64,000 nt of DNA from Roseobacter sp. MED193 (GCF_000152965.1 NZ_CH902583.1:3970219-4034218), one strand, 5' to 3'. Positions 1-8,723 are shown, counted from the stretch's first letter. The notes: generated by a model from the sequence alone, not told the origin. Translations and numbers: made by a program.

Positions 1-921
1 TATGGGGCCCAGGTCGCACCCATTGATCCTTTCAACCCAACCTATGGCGGGTTCAACCCGATTACGGTGACGGATACGGCGGGTAATACCATCACCGAAT
101 GGGGAATCTACCTGCAGCAGCGGGCAGTTTTTCAGGATCGGCTCTTTGTGGATCTCGGTCTGCGCTATGGCGATATCGAGACCGGCACCAGCAATGGCAG
201 CTTTGGCGCCACAACTGTGGCGGCACAGGACAGTGCCTGGACCGGAAACGCCGCGGTGCTCTATCGCTTTGACAACGGCTTGGCGCCTTACCTTAGCTAT
301 GCCCAAAGTTTCCGGCAGGATGCTATTGGCGCCGATGTCAATGGAACCCCCTTCAAGCCAACCGAGGGCGAACAGTTCGAACTGGGTCTGAAGTATCAAC
401 CCGTGGGAACAGATACCCTGTTGACGGTATCGGCCTTTGACCTGACCAAATCCAACCTGACGGTGGCAGATACCGCCAACCCTGGCTTTCAAGTACAAAC
501 CGGAGAGGCACGGTCCAAAGGCTTTGAAGTTGAGGCCTTCCACCGCTTTGGCGATGTCTCTGTCAAATTTGCCTACACCTATCTCGATACCGAGGATGCT
601 GAAGGGGATTACATTGCTCAAGTGCCCAAAAACGCAGCCTCGCTTTGGGTGAATTATGAACCCCTTGATGGGGCGATGGTCGGCTGGAAGCTGGGTGCAG
701 GTATGCGCTACAACGGCGAAGCCTGGGATGGTGCCAGCACCTATCTGACGCCGTCCTATACGCTTTATGATGCGGCGGTGTCCTATGGCCGGGACAACTG
801 GCTGGTGTCGCTGAACCTGCGTAACCTCACCGATGAGCGCTACATGACAACCTGTGGCTCCGGTGCCTGCTACTTTGGTGAAGGCAGAAATGTAGCTCTG
901 ACGTTGACATCGAAGTTCTAA
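1..921 (+). CDS. TonB-dependent siderophore receptor, C-terminal part (5' end outside window)
   Basis: The frame is open from the first base, so the gene starts before the window. About 306 residues of the C-terminal beta-barrel are present and the N-terminal plug is missing. Barrel hallmarks are visible: repeated amphipathic strands, LAPYLSYAQSFRQ, KPTEGEQFELGLKY, LRNLTDERYMTTC and a terminal phenylalanine (LTSKF) typical of outer-membrane barrels. Receptors with these motifs import ferric siderophores across the outer membrane using TonB energy. It converges on a minus-strand operon carrying the matching inner-membrane transporter and its own TonB-ExbBD. The siderophore is not predictable. 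Confidence 0.9.
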   Translation, partial: YGAQVAPIDPFNPTYGGFNPITVTDTAGNTITEWGIYLQQRAVFQDRLFVDLGLRYGDIETGTSNGSFGATTVAAQDSAWTGNAAVLYRFDNGLAPYLSYAQSFRQDAIGADVNGTPFKPTEGEQFELGLKYQPVGTDTLLTVSAFDLTKSNLTVADTANPGFQVQTGEARSKGFEVEAFHRFGDVSVKFAYTYLDTEDAEGDYIAQVPKNAASLWVNYEPLDGAMVGWKLGAGMRYNGEAWDGASTYLTPSYTLYDAAVSYGRDNWLVSLNLRNLTDERYMTTCGSGACYFGEGRNVALTLTSKF

Positions 922-983
922 GCGCAGCCTGCGTGCGAATGGGTCAGCCGCCGGTTCGCACGCTCCTCCTGCCTCAATAAATG

Positions 984-1018
984 AAGACCCTGCGCGATTT
1001 CGCACAGGGTCTTTTTCT
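984..1018. terminator. Rho-independent terminator between receptor and tonB
   Basis: A nine-base stem AAGACCCTG/CAGGGTCTT (984-992 and 1005-1013), with a further GCG/CGC inner helix, is followed by TTTTTCTTT. It lies 62 bases after the receptor stop. The A-rich left flank is weak, so it mainly serves the plus strand but may also act on the convergent tonB transcript. Confidence 0.8.
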
Positions 1019-1051
1019 TTCTGCGATTGAGCCAGAGGCGAGGTCGGCGAG

Positions 1052-1912
1052 CTACTTGGCAAAATTCATCGGTAGATTGAAGGTTAGCTGGGCGGCGTCA
1101 TACCCTTTGGGGGCCTTGGGGAATTTTCCGGCTCGGGCGACGGCCTTTAGCGCCGCTTGATCAAAGGCGGCAACGCCGGAGGATCTGGCGACCCGGTAGT
1201 TGACCAACGCGCCGCTGGCCGCCACCGTTATGCGCAGGACCACCCGGCCAGAACCGCGTGCCCCTGCAGGATAGCGTTTGCGTCGCTCAATTCGGGAACG
1301 GATTTTCGCCCCCCAGATCGACTGTAACTTTGCCCTTTGCCCAGCCGAGATGGTCGCCGTGCTGGCACCGCCCGCTGCCCCCGCCTGAGCCCCGCCGCCA
1401 GATCCGGCAGCCCGCTGTGCTGCGCGACCAGGAGAGGTCTGATTGGAGGTCTGTGCCGTTGGCGGAGACTCGACTGGTTTGGGGGCTGGTTTGGGCCTGG
1501 GTTTTGGTTCCGGCTTTGGTTCAGGTTCAGGTTCAGGCTCCGGTTCTGGAGGCGGCGGGGGGGGCGGTGTTGACTGGTCAATCTCCACCACATCCGCCTC
1601 TTCAGGTTCTTTTAGGGCCACAAGCACAGCGGCACGCGGGGCGTCGGCCAGTTCAAACTCTGGCATCTGCGGCGCATCTGGTGGTGTCAGGGGCTGTTCC
1701 AGCTCCGGGTTTTCCATCTGTCGACGCGGCGGTGGGCGCTCCCAGGTCTCGACCATTTCGGCAACCGTGGCACTGGCGGCTTCGATCGAAACCATGGCCT
1801 CGCCTCCGGCACCGCTGGACTGCACGCCAGATTCCGGGGCCGAGGCAAAAAGGCTGACATGAATAAGCGCGGCCAGGCCAGCAAACAGGGTGACTTCGGC
1901 TGTGCGTTTCAT
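1052..1912 (-). CDS. tonB: TonB energy transducer
   Basis: 286 residues. An N-terminal membrane anchor (about residues 7-25, LFAGLAALIHVSLFA) is followed by a long Pro-Glu/Pro-Lys periplasmic spacer (about 115-145). The C-terminal TonB domain contains RIERRKRYPAGARGSGRVVL and VARSSGVAAFDQAAL, close to family consensus. TonB transmits proton-motive force from ExbBD to outer-membrane receptors. The ATG overlaps the stop of the upstream exbD in an ATGA, so translation is coupled. It is last in the iron-uptake operon and probably serves the convergent receptor. Confidence 0.95.
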   Translation of the reverse strand: MKRTAEVTLFAGLAALIHVSLFASAPESGVQSSGAGGEAMVSIEAASATVAEMVETWERPPPRRQMENPELEQPLTPPDAPQMPEFELADAPRAAVLVALKEPEEADVVEIDQSTPPPPPPPEPEPEPEPEPKPEPKPRPKPAPKPVESPPTAQTSNQTSPGRAAQRAAGSGGGAQAGAAGGASTATISAGQRAKLQSIWGAKIRSRIERRKRYPAGARGSGRVVLRITVAASGALVNYRVARSSGVAAFDQAALKAVARAGKFPKAPKGYDAAQLTFNLPMNFAK

Positions 1913-2292
1913 TGCGGGGTCACCACCAGTTCGGCGCGGGCAAGCCCCGCGGCAGCCAGCTTTTTCAGAATGCCGGCCAGAGAGGTGGCTTCCAGCTTGG
2001 CGTCAGCACGCAGCAGCACCACCGGAGCATCGGCACTTGCGCGTGCCAGTTGCTCCAGTGCGGCCTCACCTTCGATGCCGTCAAAATGCATCCGCCCCTC
2101 GGCATCTATGTACAGCACAGGCTCAGCTTCGGCTTCTGCTTCAAGATTGGCACCAGGTGGCGTGACCTCAAAGGGTTCGGGCTGCGCCAGATGCGAAGTC
2201 ATCAGAAAGAAGATCAGCAGCAGAAACACAACATTGATCATCGGCACGATGGATTCCGCGCGGGGGCGTTTCACAGGAGGGGAAAGGTCCAT
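1909..2292 (-). CDS. exbD: ExbD-family protein lacking the conserved membrane aspartate
   Basis: 127 residues from the ATG at 2292. An in-frame GTG at 2304 has its Shine-Dalgarno too close to be the start. There is one N-terminal membrane segment (about 17-38) and a periplasmic ExbD domain. At position 20, where ExbD proteins have the aspartate needed for proton use, the codon is AAT: the motif reads VPMINVVFLLLIFF rather than the usual PMID. The neighbouring exbD keeps Asp at its own position 20. It probably forms a mixed dimer with that protein inside the ExbB ring. It starts 9 bases after the first exbD and overlaps tonB. Confidence 0.9.
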   Translation of the reverse strand: MDLSPPVKRPRAESIVPMINVVFLLLIFFLMTSHLAQPEPFEVTPPGANLEAEAEAEPVLYIDAEGRMHFDGIEGEAALEQLARASADAPVVLLRADAKLEATSLAGILKKLAAAGLARAELVVTPQ

Positions 2293-2300
2293 TGCGCGTC

Positions 2301-2678
2301 TCACTCCACCAGTACGACATTGACCAGCCCGGCGTCGCGCAGCAGGGTCGTCACATCGATGATACGTTGCAGATCAGCCCCATCGCGGCCGCGCAGGATG
2401 AGGATATCCTCTGGTGAGGACATCAGGGGGGCAAGCGCCTGGGGCAGGTGACTGTCGGCAACAGGGACGCCATTCAGATCCAGATTACCCGCCCCAATCC
2501 CCACCAGACGTGGCGGCCCGGTGTATTCACCGCCGCGCCCGGCAAGGGGCAGCTCCAGAACAGCATCGGTGCCAAAGCGCGAGGCCAACATAAAGAAGAC
2601 CAGCAGCAAAAAGACCACGTCGATCATCGGGGTCAGGCTGGGTTTGCGCCTCGGGCGCCTGGCTTCGGTGAAATGCAT
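2301..2678 (-). CDS. exbD: ExbD biopolymer transport protein (canonical)
   Basis: 125 residues. The ATG at 2678 was chosen because it lies 4 bases after the exbB stop with AAAGAG just upstream; longer in-frame extensions would run into exbB. The short cytosolic N-terminus is followed by a membrane helix starting TPMIDVVFLLLVFFML with the essential aspartate at residue 20, then a periplasmic domain (LILRGRDGADLQRIID). It works with ExbB as the proton-driven stator that energises TonB. Confidence 0.93.
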   Translation of the reverse strand: MHFTEARRPRRKPSLTPMIDVVFLLLVFFMLASRFGTDAVLELPLAGRGGEYTGPPRLVGIGAGNLDLNGVPVADSHLPQALAPLMSSPEDILILRGRDGADLQRIIDVTTLLRDAGLVNVVLVE

Positions 2679-2682
2679 CTCT

Positions 2683-3774
2683 TTACTCGGCTGCCATGGG
2701 GAGATCTTGCGGCGCCTCGGCAACAAACAGGCGGGTGGCACTGTCTTCGATATCTTGGCGGATGCGGGTGATGACGGATTCAAACCAGGTGAGAGCTGCC
2801 GAAGCCGGGATGGCCACGGCCATGCCGGCAGCCGTGGTCAACAGCGCTTCCCAGATCCCCCCGGCCAGCAGGGCAGGATCGGCCTTGGAACCCGCCTGTT
2901 GCAATGCCTGAAAGGCGGCGATCATGCCCAGAACCGTGCCCAGCAGACCAAGCAGCGGTGCAATGGTCGCGATCAGCTCCAGTGCGCCTAGCCCAGTGCC
3001 GGCCTGTGCCAGGTGTTTTTTGGCGATCCTTGCGGTTTCTTCCCGGGCGCGATCCTCGGGGAGATCACGCAGGGCGTCCAACCCGGCGCTGACCACCTTG
3101 GAGCGGATACCCATCCGGCCCTTTACGATGGCCAGGGCCGCCGCTGGGTTGCCGGCCTCATAGGCCAAGACCGCCTTGCTGGCCTTGCCTCGGGACCATG
3201 CACCGATCAGGGCTAGGCGCCAGATTTTCCATAGGATCAGCGCCAGGGTGATCACCGAAAGCGCCGCGATAGCCCAGATCGAAGGCCCGCCGTCGCGCAG
3301 GAATTTCATCGCTTTGCCAGAGGTCTCCTCTGCCAGCTGCAGCATTTCGTCCTGTCGGCTGAGCGGCTCCAGGGCGGGCAGTTCAACAGCTGAACTCGGC
3401 GTGGTCTCATCGCCCAATTCGGCATGCGCTGCGGCAGGATCGGAGGCCTCTGGTGAGACGGGAGAGGGAGAGGCGGGCACGGTTGTGGTTGGATTGTTGC
3501 TGGCCGTCGCCTCGGCAGCAGGTGTCGCAGGTGCTGCCATTGGCGCGGTGGCCTCTGCCGCTGTGCCTTCGACAGGGGAGGACAGGGTCGGGCGCGCGGC
3601 AGTCAAATCAGTTGGTGAGATAGGCGGCGTCGCCAGCCCACTGCCCGTGCTGTCGACAGTGGGCGCGGCTAGGACGGGGGCCGATGGGGCTGGGGTCTGG
3701 GCTGTCTCTTGGGCCGCACCATAGGTGGCAGTGGCCAACAACAAGGCAGCGGAGAGAGAGATGTACGGGGTCAT
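2683..3774 (-). CDS. exbB: ExbB proton channel (MotA/TolQ/ExbB family) with long periplasmic extension
   Basis: 363 residues from the ATG at 3774, which overlaps the upstream reductase stop (ATGA) and has GGAG upstream. It begins with a likely signal peptide (MTPYISLSAALLLATATYGAA) and then an Ala/Pro/Thr/Ser-rich segment to about residue 135. The ExbB core follows: a first helix (IWAIAALSVITLALILW), a large cytosolic loop, and two C-terminal helices containing IATIAPLLGLLGTVLGMI and AGMAVAIPASAAL. ExbB forms the ring that houses ExbD. E. coli ExbB lacks this extension; long ExbB forms with leaders are known in other proteobacteria. Confidence 0.93.
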   Translation of the reverse strand: MTPYISLSAALLLATATYGAAQETAQTPAPSAPVLAAPTVDSTGSGLATPPISPTDLTAARPTLSSPVEGTAAEATAPMAAPATPAAEATASNNPTTTVPASPSPVSPEASDPAAAHAELGDETTPSSAVELPALEPLSRQDEMLQLAEETSGKAMKFLRDGGPSIWAIAALSVITLALILWKIWRLALIGAWSRGKASKAVLAYEAGNPAAALAIVKGRMGIRSKVVSAGLDALRDLPEDRAREETARIAKKHLAQAGTGLGALELIATIAPLLGLLGTVLGMIAAFQALQQAGSKADPALLAGGIWEALLTTAAGMAVAIPASAALTWFESVITRIRQDIEDSATRLFVAEAPQDLPMAAE

Positions 3775-4823
3775 GGCTTGCTCCAATAGGCGGCGAGGTA
3801 GCTGGTTCCGGGGGCTGGTTTGTTGGCTTTCAGGGCTTCGCGCACGGGCGTTACATCCGACTTTTCGCTGGCCAGCCAAAGGAAGTGATCCGGGTGTTTT
3901 TGATGTGCTGCGCGGGCGCGGTCTGCCAGGTCATGCGCTTCTGCTCGGCTGAGCCAAGTGACGGTTACACCGGCGGGGGCGCTGATCGGGTAACCACAAT
4001 CCGCGCCATTGGCGGCGACCAGGGTCACTTGGCCCTCGCTATTGGCAGGTAGGGTCTCGAGAATGCGCGCCACCGCTGGAAAGGCGGTTTCATCGGCAAA
4101 GATGCAGACCTTGGAACTTTCTGGAATGCCACCGCCGCCGGGCCCTGCAATGACCAGCAGGTCCCCAGTGCTGGCGTTCCGTACCCAGTTGGTCACGCGC
4201 CCCCCGTCGTGCAAGAAGACATCAAAATCCATCAGCCCGGAAACTCGGTCGATCCAACGGGTGGTATAGGCCGGGCGGTGCAGCGCCTTTTCCCCTTTGG
4301 GCCAGACCGTGGCACCATTTTCGGCAAGGCTGGGCCATTCCGGTTCGCTACAATCGGCGGCAGGCAAGAGTAGACGGAAATGGATGGCGTCATCCTGAAA
4401 ACTGCTCAGATCATCGGCCTTGATGCGCACCCGAAGGAAGGCGGTTCCCACCGGGGTGATTGAGACGACCCGGGTAAAATGAAGATTTGGCGGGCGATTG
4501 GGCAGGGTTGCGCTATCTGACCAGCGCAGATCCTTTGCCGCCTCGGGCAGCAGGTGGGTCAGGGTTTCGCTAAAGCTATCCTTGAGCATGAACAAACGGT
4601 CCGGCAGCGCTGCTGAAATCCGAATGCGGATCCCCTCTTGTGTGGGTTCAAATCGGTACAGCCCAAAGGAGGGCACCTCAATGCTGACCGCAGTCTCGCT
4701 GTCCTCCACGACCTGCAGCTCGTGCTCTTGGGCCTGGTTCAGCATCACCTGCCGCATGTCGGCATAAGACAGACCGGTCAGCAGGGCGGTGGCATCAATT
4801 GGGAAATTTTGGTTTATCGTCAT
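3771..4823 (-). CDS. Siderophore-interacting protein (FAD/NAD(P)H ferric-siderophore reductase) with N-terminal DUF2218-like domain
   Basis: 350 residues. The first ~95 resemble DUF2218 (VPSFGLYRFEPTQEGIRIRI). The ferredoxin-reductase-like part follows, with the flavin motif RPAYTTRWID, a glycine-rich turn GPGGGG and the SIP C-terminus (HFLWLASEKSDV, YLAAYW). This family reduces cytoplasmic ferric siderophores to release Fe(II). It lies between the ABC ATPase and exbB in one operon. DUF2218-SIP fusions are known; the domain's role here is inferred only. Confidence 0.88.
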   Translation of the reverse strand: MTINQNFPIDATALLTGLSYADMRQVMLNQAQEHELQVVEDSETAVSIEVPSFGLYRFEPTQEGIRIRISAALPDRLFMLKDSFSETLTHLLPEAAKDLRWSDSATLPNRPPNLHFTRVVSITPVGTAFLRVRIKADDLSSFQDDAIHFRLLLPAADCSEPEWPSLAENGATVWPKGEKALHRPAYTTRWIDRVSGLMDFDVFLHDGGRVTNWVRNASTGDLLVIAGPGGGGIPESSKVCIFADETAFPAVARILETLPANSEGQVTLVAANGADCGYPISAPAGVTVTWLSRAEAHDLADRARAAHQKHPDHFLWLASEKSDVTPVREALKANKPAPGTSYLAAYWSKP

Positions 4824-4832
4824 GCTACAGTC

Positions 4833-5615
4833 CTATTCGGGGATGACATGGGGGGTGCCGTGCACCGGGTCGGAAATGATCTGACATCTAAGATCAAAGA
4901 CCTGTTCCATGTTGTTTCGGGTGACGACCTCGGCTGGGCTGCCTTTGGTGAAGATGGCGCCCGCGCGCAGGGCGATGATGTGATCTGCAAAGCGCGCGGC
5001 CAGATTGATGTCATGGAGCACCATGGCCACGGTTTGGTTGCTTTGCTGGTTGAACGACTGGATCAGGGACAGAAGCTCGATCTGATGCGGCAGATCCAGG
5101 TAGGTTGTCGGCTCATCCAACAGCAGGATCTCGGTGTCCTGCGCCAGGGCCATTGCAATCCAGGCGCGTTGCCGCTGACCACCAGACAGGGCCTCAAGAG
5201 GGCGGTTCGCATAGGGGGCCATGCCGGTCAGCTCCAGTGCCCGGCCCACAGCCTCGGCGTCCTGGTGAGACCATTGTCGCAGTGCCGATTGATGGGGCGT
5301 GCGGCCACGCGTCACCAGATCCTGCACTGTCAGCCCCTCGGGGGCGCTGGGCGATTGAGGTAGGATAGCCAAGCGCTGCGCAACTGAGCGGTTGGCCTGT
5401 TTGTGGATGCTCTTACCATCCAGCAAGACCTCGCCGCTGTCGGGTTTTTGCAGCCGCGCCAGGGATCTGAGCAAGGTGGATTTTCCGCAGGCATTGGGCC
5501 CGACAATGACGGTGATCTTGCCATCCGGAATATCAGCGGTCAGATCTTTCAGGATCGGGGTCTTGGCAAAGGCAACCGACAGGGCTTTGGCGTGCAGGCG
5601 GGCAGGGGCATTCAT
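4833..5615 (-). CDS. Ferric-siderophore ABC transporter ATP-binding protein (FecE/FhuC type)
   Basis: 260 residues. Walker A is GPNACGKSTLL, the ABC signature LSGGQRQRAWIAMALAQ and Walker B ILLLDEPTTYLDLPHQ, followed by the switch histidine in VLHDINLAARF. The PTTYLD form is characteristic of iron-chelate/B12-type importers. The start codon directly follows the permease stop (TGAATG), indicating coupling. It energises import through the two permeases encoded just upstream. Confidence 0.95.
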   Translation of the reverse strand: MNAPARLHAKALSVAFAKTPILKDLTADIPDGKITVIVGPNACGKSTLLRSLARLQKPDSGEVLLDGKSIHKQANRSVAQRLAILPQSPSAPEGLTVQDLVTRGRTPHQSALRQWSHQDAEAVGRALELTGMAPYANRPLEALSGGQRQRAWIAMALAQDTEILLLDEPTTYLDLPHQIELLSLIQSFNQQSNQTVAMVLHDINLAARFADHIIALRAGAIFTKGSPAEVVTRNNMEQVFDLRCQIISDPVHGTPHVIPE

Positions 5616-6632
5616 TCAGAGCTTTCCTTTGCGAAATTGAACCATCAGTAGCCAGATCATCACCGGGCCACCGATCAGGGCGGTAAAGACGCCCGCGGGC
5701 AGTTGAATGCTGGGAACCATGCGAGAGGCCGTATCCGCTGCCAGCACCAGCAGGGCGCCAATGACAGCTGCGCCCAGCAGGGCGGGTTTGCCATTGGGCA
5801 CTAGGGCACGCGCAATTGGTCCGGCGGCAAAGGCGACAAAGGGCAGTGGGCCGGCGGTGCAAACGGCAAGGGCCGCCAGCAGAATGCCCAGACCGGTGAG
5901 CCCCAGGCGCAGCGGCGACAGCCGCAGGCCCAGGCTGCTGCTCAGGTCATCCGACAGGCCAAGCCGGGCCAAGGGGAAATGGATCCAGAATAGCGCCGGA
6001 GCCAAAAGGAGCACCCCGGACCATACAATAGTGACATCCTGCCAATCGCGCGCGTTCAGCGTGCCTATCAACCATTCTGCCATATCGGCGGCGGTTCTGG
6101 CGTCGGTCCGGCTCAGCAGCAGGTCGGACAGGGCCGCCAGAGCGAAGCCAATGCCAAGCCCAATCAGCACCAGGCGTTGGGGGGGCAAGCCCTCTTTCCA
6201 GGCCAGGCTTACAACCAGAATGGCTGTGAGCAGCGCGCCGATCAAGGCTCCCAGCAGCACATTGCCGCCGGTCAGAATAATCGCGATTAGGGCACCACAG
6301 CTGGCGCCTGCGTTGAAGCCAATGACATCCGGCGAGGCCAGCGGATTGCGCATCATGGTTTGAAACATTGCCCCCGAGAGGCCAAAACAGGCACCGGCCC
6401 CCAGGGCTGTCAAGATCCGTGGCAGGCGGTGATCCATCAGGATCATTCTTTCAATCTCTGAACCTGCGCCCAACAGCACGCTGAGCCAGCTGGTCTCAGT
6501 AAAGGGATAGCTGCCAAGCCGTAGCGCCAGAACCGAGCCCACTTTGACCAACAGCAAGAGGCAGGAGCCAACAGCAACGGCACGGGCTGAGAAGGACAGG
6601 GATAGGAAGGGCAGGCGCAGGCTCCAGTTCAT
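5616..6632 (-). CDS. FecCD-family ABC transporter permease (second)
   Basis: 338 residues from the ATG at 6632, overlapping the upstream permease stop (ATGA). The protein is strongly hydrophobic with about nine to ten membrane spans. It carries the FecCD signatures HRLPRILTALGAGACFGLSG, QTMMRNPLASPDVIGFNAG and AAGPIARALV. It pairs with the other permease as the translocation channel for a ferric siderophore. Confidence 0.95.
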   Translation of the reverse strand: MNWSLRLPFLSLSFSARAVAVGSCLLLLVKVGSVLALRLGSYPFTETSWLSVLLGAGSEIERMILMDHRLPRILTALGAGACFGLSGAMFQTMMRNPLASPDVIGFNAGASCGALIAIILTGGNVLLGALIGALLTAILVVSLAWKEGLPPQRLVLIGLGIGFALAALSDLLLSRTDARTAADMAEWLIGTLNARDWQDVTIVWSGVLLLAPALFWIHFPLARLGLSDDLSSSLGLRLSPLRLGLTGLGILLAALAVCTAGPLPFVAFAAGPIARALVPNGKPALLGAAVIGALLVLAADTASRMVPSIQLPAGVFTALIGGPVMIWLLMVQFRKGKL

Positions 6633-7660
6633 AGCGCAGTGCTCCCGTCGCGGCGGATCAGCCAGACAAGTGCGGGTCCTCCCAGAAGGGCGGCCATCAC
6701 CCCGGCCTGCATATTGCCGCCAAAGACCGGCAAGCGCCCAATGAGATCGGCCAGGATCATCAGCCCGGCCCCCAGAAACGCGGAAAACAACAGGCACCAG
6801 CGCATATCCGCGCCCGAAAATCGCCGCGCCATATGGGGCACGATCAGACCCACAAAGGCGATAGGACCGGCCATCGACACTGTGGCACCGCAGAGGCAGA
6901 CAATGGCACAAACGGCAAGCCCACGCGCCAGCCCAACCCGCAGGCCCAGGCTGCGGGCGGTGTCCTCGCCCAACATCATGGCGTTCAGGTTGAAGGAAGA
7001 AACCGCCGCAAAGGCCGCGCCCAAGGCAAAGAAGGGCAGCAGAGCCGCCAGCGTTGGCATCTCAATTCCGTCCAAACCGCCCAGCACCCAAAAGCGATAG
7101 ACATCCAGGCTGCGCTGGCTGATCAGCAAGAGGCTGCGCCCAAGCGCCAGAAACAGCGCACTGAGAGCCGCACCTGCCAGGATCAGCCGCAGCGGAGTAC
7201 CCCGACCTGCGCCGCCCAGGAAGAACACCAAAACCGTACTGAGCAACCCGCCCCCCATGGCAACCCAGACAAAGGAGGCCGGGTCGGAGATGCCCAACAA
7301 GAAGATGCAGAGGATAACCCCCAGCGATGCCCCGCCATTGATGCCCAGCAATCCGGGATCTGCCAGCGGGTTTCGGGTCAGGCTCTGGATCAAGGCACCG
7401 GAACCGGCCAGAGCGCCCCCCGCCAGCCAGGCGGCCAACAATCTAGGCAGCCGCATGCCCTGTATGACCAGATGATCAGCTCTTGTGGCATCATAGGCCA
7501 CAAAGGACTCCCAGATATTGTCCCAGCTGATTGGGCGCAGGCCGAAGCGCAGCGACAGGGCCGACAGAAGGAGCAGGCTCAACAGGACCGTCAGCAGCCA
7601 GATCTGGCGGGTGGAGGCGCGACGCTCAGAGCGCGGCGATGTGGTTTCGAGAATGGTCAT
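6629..7660 (-). CDS. FecCD-family ABC transporter permease (first)
   Basis: 343 residues. The ATG at 7660 lies one base beyond the end of the binding-protein gene; an upstream extension would run into that gene. FecCD hallmarks are MRLPRLLAAWLAGGALAGSG, QSLTRNPLADPGLLGINGG and IAFVGLIVPHMARRF. Multiple membrane spans fill the protein. It is the partner of the downstream permease in the same operon. Confidence 0.95.
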   Translation of the reverse strand: MTILETTSPRSERRASTRQIWLLTVLLSLLLLSALSLRFGLRPISWDNIWESFVAYDATRADHLVIQGMRLPRLLAAWLAGGALAGSGALIQSLTRNPLADPGLLGINGGASLGVILCIFLLGISDPASFVWVAMGGGLLSTVLVFFLGGAGRGTPLRLILAGAALSALFLALGRSLLLISQRSLDVYRFWVLGGLDGIEMPTLAALLPFFALGAAFAAVSSFNLNAMMLGEDTARSLGLRVGLARGLAVCAIVCLCGATVSMAGPIAFVGLIVPHMARRFSGADMRWCLLFSAFLGAGLMILADLIGRLPVFGGNMQAGVMAALLGGPALVWLIRRDGSTAL

Positions 7661-7661
7661 G

Positions 7662-8723
7662 TCAAAACCCTTCTGGCAGCAGGCCTGCCTCGGCGGTGCT
7701 GGCAACTGGGGTGGCAGGGTCGCCATCCATGGCGGCTTCCAGCAGGGGCACCAGGCGATCCAGCGCATAGTTCAGGCTCAGCGGGCTGGAATGGGACAGG
7801 GCGGCGGAGAGCAGCACGTCAGCATAGATCTCGCGGCCCTCCCCATAGGCACGCAGGGTCGGGCGCAGGGACATCCGTTCGAGCTGACTGACAGAGCCGC
7901 CTGCATCCAGCCAAATGAGGGCTTCAACATCGATGGGGGACAGGTCTTCTGGTGGGATCAGCGCGTAGTAATTATTGAATGAAGCCCGGGTGTTGATGGC
8001 TTCCGGCACCTTGAAGCCCAGGGCTTCTATAAACTGGCCGCGGATATCGCGGGCGTTATAGGCCCCTATCTGGCCTGCCCAGACCATAACGGAACTGGCC
8101 CCTTCCCACTCTGGATGGGCCTGGCGAATGTCATGAAAGCGCGCGTCAATGCCGGCGATGATCTCTTCAGCCTGCTCCAGGCGTCCCGTGGCGCGCCCCA
8201 GAGTCCGCAGCATCTCCTGCCAGGGGGTGCCATAGTCTCCAAAACGCGTCTGCGGCGGCACGGTTGGGGCAATGCGTGATAGCAGTTGATATTCACGCCT
8301 CGTCATTCCGGACCATTGACCCACAATCAGATCCGGCTGCATTGCCGCGATGGCCTCAATATCGATTTCGCCCTGCATGACGATCGGCGTGGCCTCACCC
8401 AATGCCTCGACTGCCCAGGGCCAAACGCCATAGGGATGTGGGCCGAACCATTTGCGCAGCGCATGCGGTGGCTCACCCAGAGCCAACAAGAAATCGTGCC
8501 CAATAAAACTGAGAGACACGATACGACTTGGTTCAGATTGAACCCTCGTCTCGCCGTATTGGTGTTCGATAAAAACAGGAAAGGCTTGAGATTTGGCCTC
8601 CTTAGAGGGCAACGTGAAAGCCAAGACAGCTGCAAGTAGACCCAGTTGAAGGAACCGGATTGGAAACCATGAAGATCCAATATCCGAAAGGACCGAAGGT
8701 ATTGAGACGAAGCTAGGGCGCAC
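7662..8723 (-). CDS. Periplasmic iron-siderophore binding protein (FecB/FhuD type)
   Basis: 353 residues, first gene of the operon. The start is GTG, supported by GGAG eight bases upstream. The N-terminus has a hydrophobic leader (LQLGLLAAVLAFTLPSKEAKSQA). The mature part shows class III binding-protein features: RIVSLSFIGHDFLLALG, then IEAIAAMQPDLIVGQW, and a long connecting helix (AEEIIAGIDARF). It delivers ferric siderophore to the FecCD permeases. No iron-regulator box was identified confidently upstream. Confidence 0.9.
   Translation of the reverse strand: MRPSFVSIPSVLSDIGSSWFPIRFLQLGLLAAVLAFTLPSKEAKSQAFPVFIEHQYGETRVQSEPSRIVSLSFIGHDFLLALGEPPHALRKWFGPHPYGVWPWAVEALGEATPIVMQGEIDIEAIAAMQPDLIVGQWSGMTRREYQLLSRIAPTVPPQTRFGDYGTPWQEMLRTLGRATGRLEQAEEIIAGIDARFHDIRQAHPEWEGASSVMVWAGQIGAYNARDIRGQFIEALGFKVPEAINTRASFNNYYALIPPEDLSPIDVEALIWLDAGGSVSQLERMSLRPTLRAYGEGREIYADVLLSAALSHSSPLSLNYALDRLVPLLEAAMDGDPATPVASTAEAGLLPEGF

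Noticed and set aside
1443-1862. Gly/Ser-repeat frame resembling a low-complexity protein
   Set aside because: It is the complement of the Pro-Glu/Pro-Lys codons of the TonB spacer.
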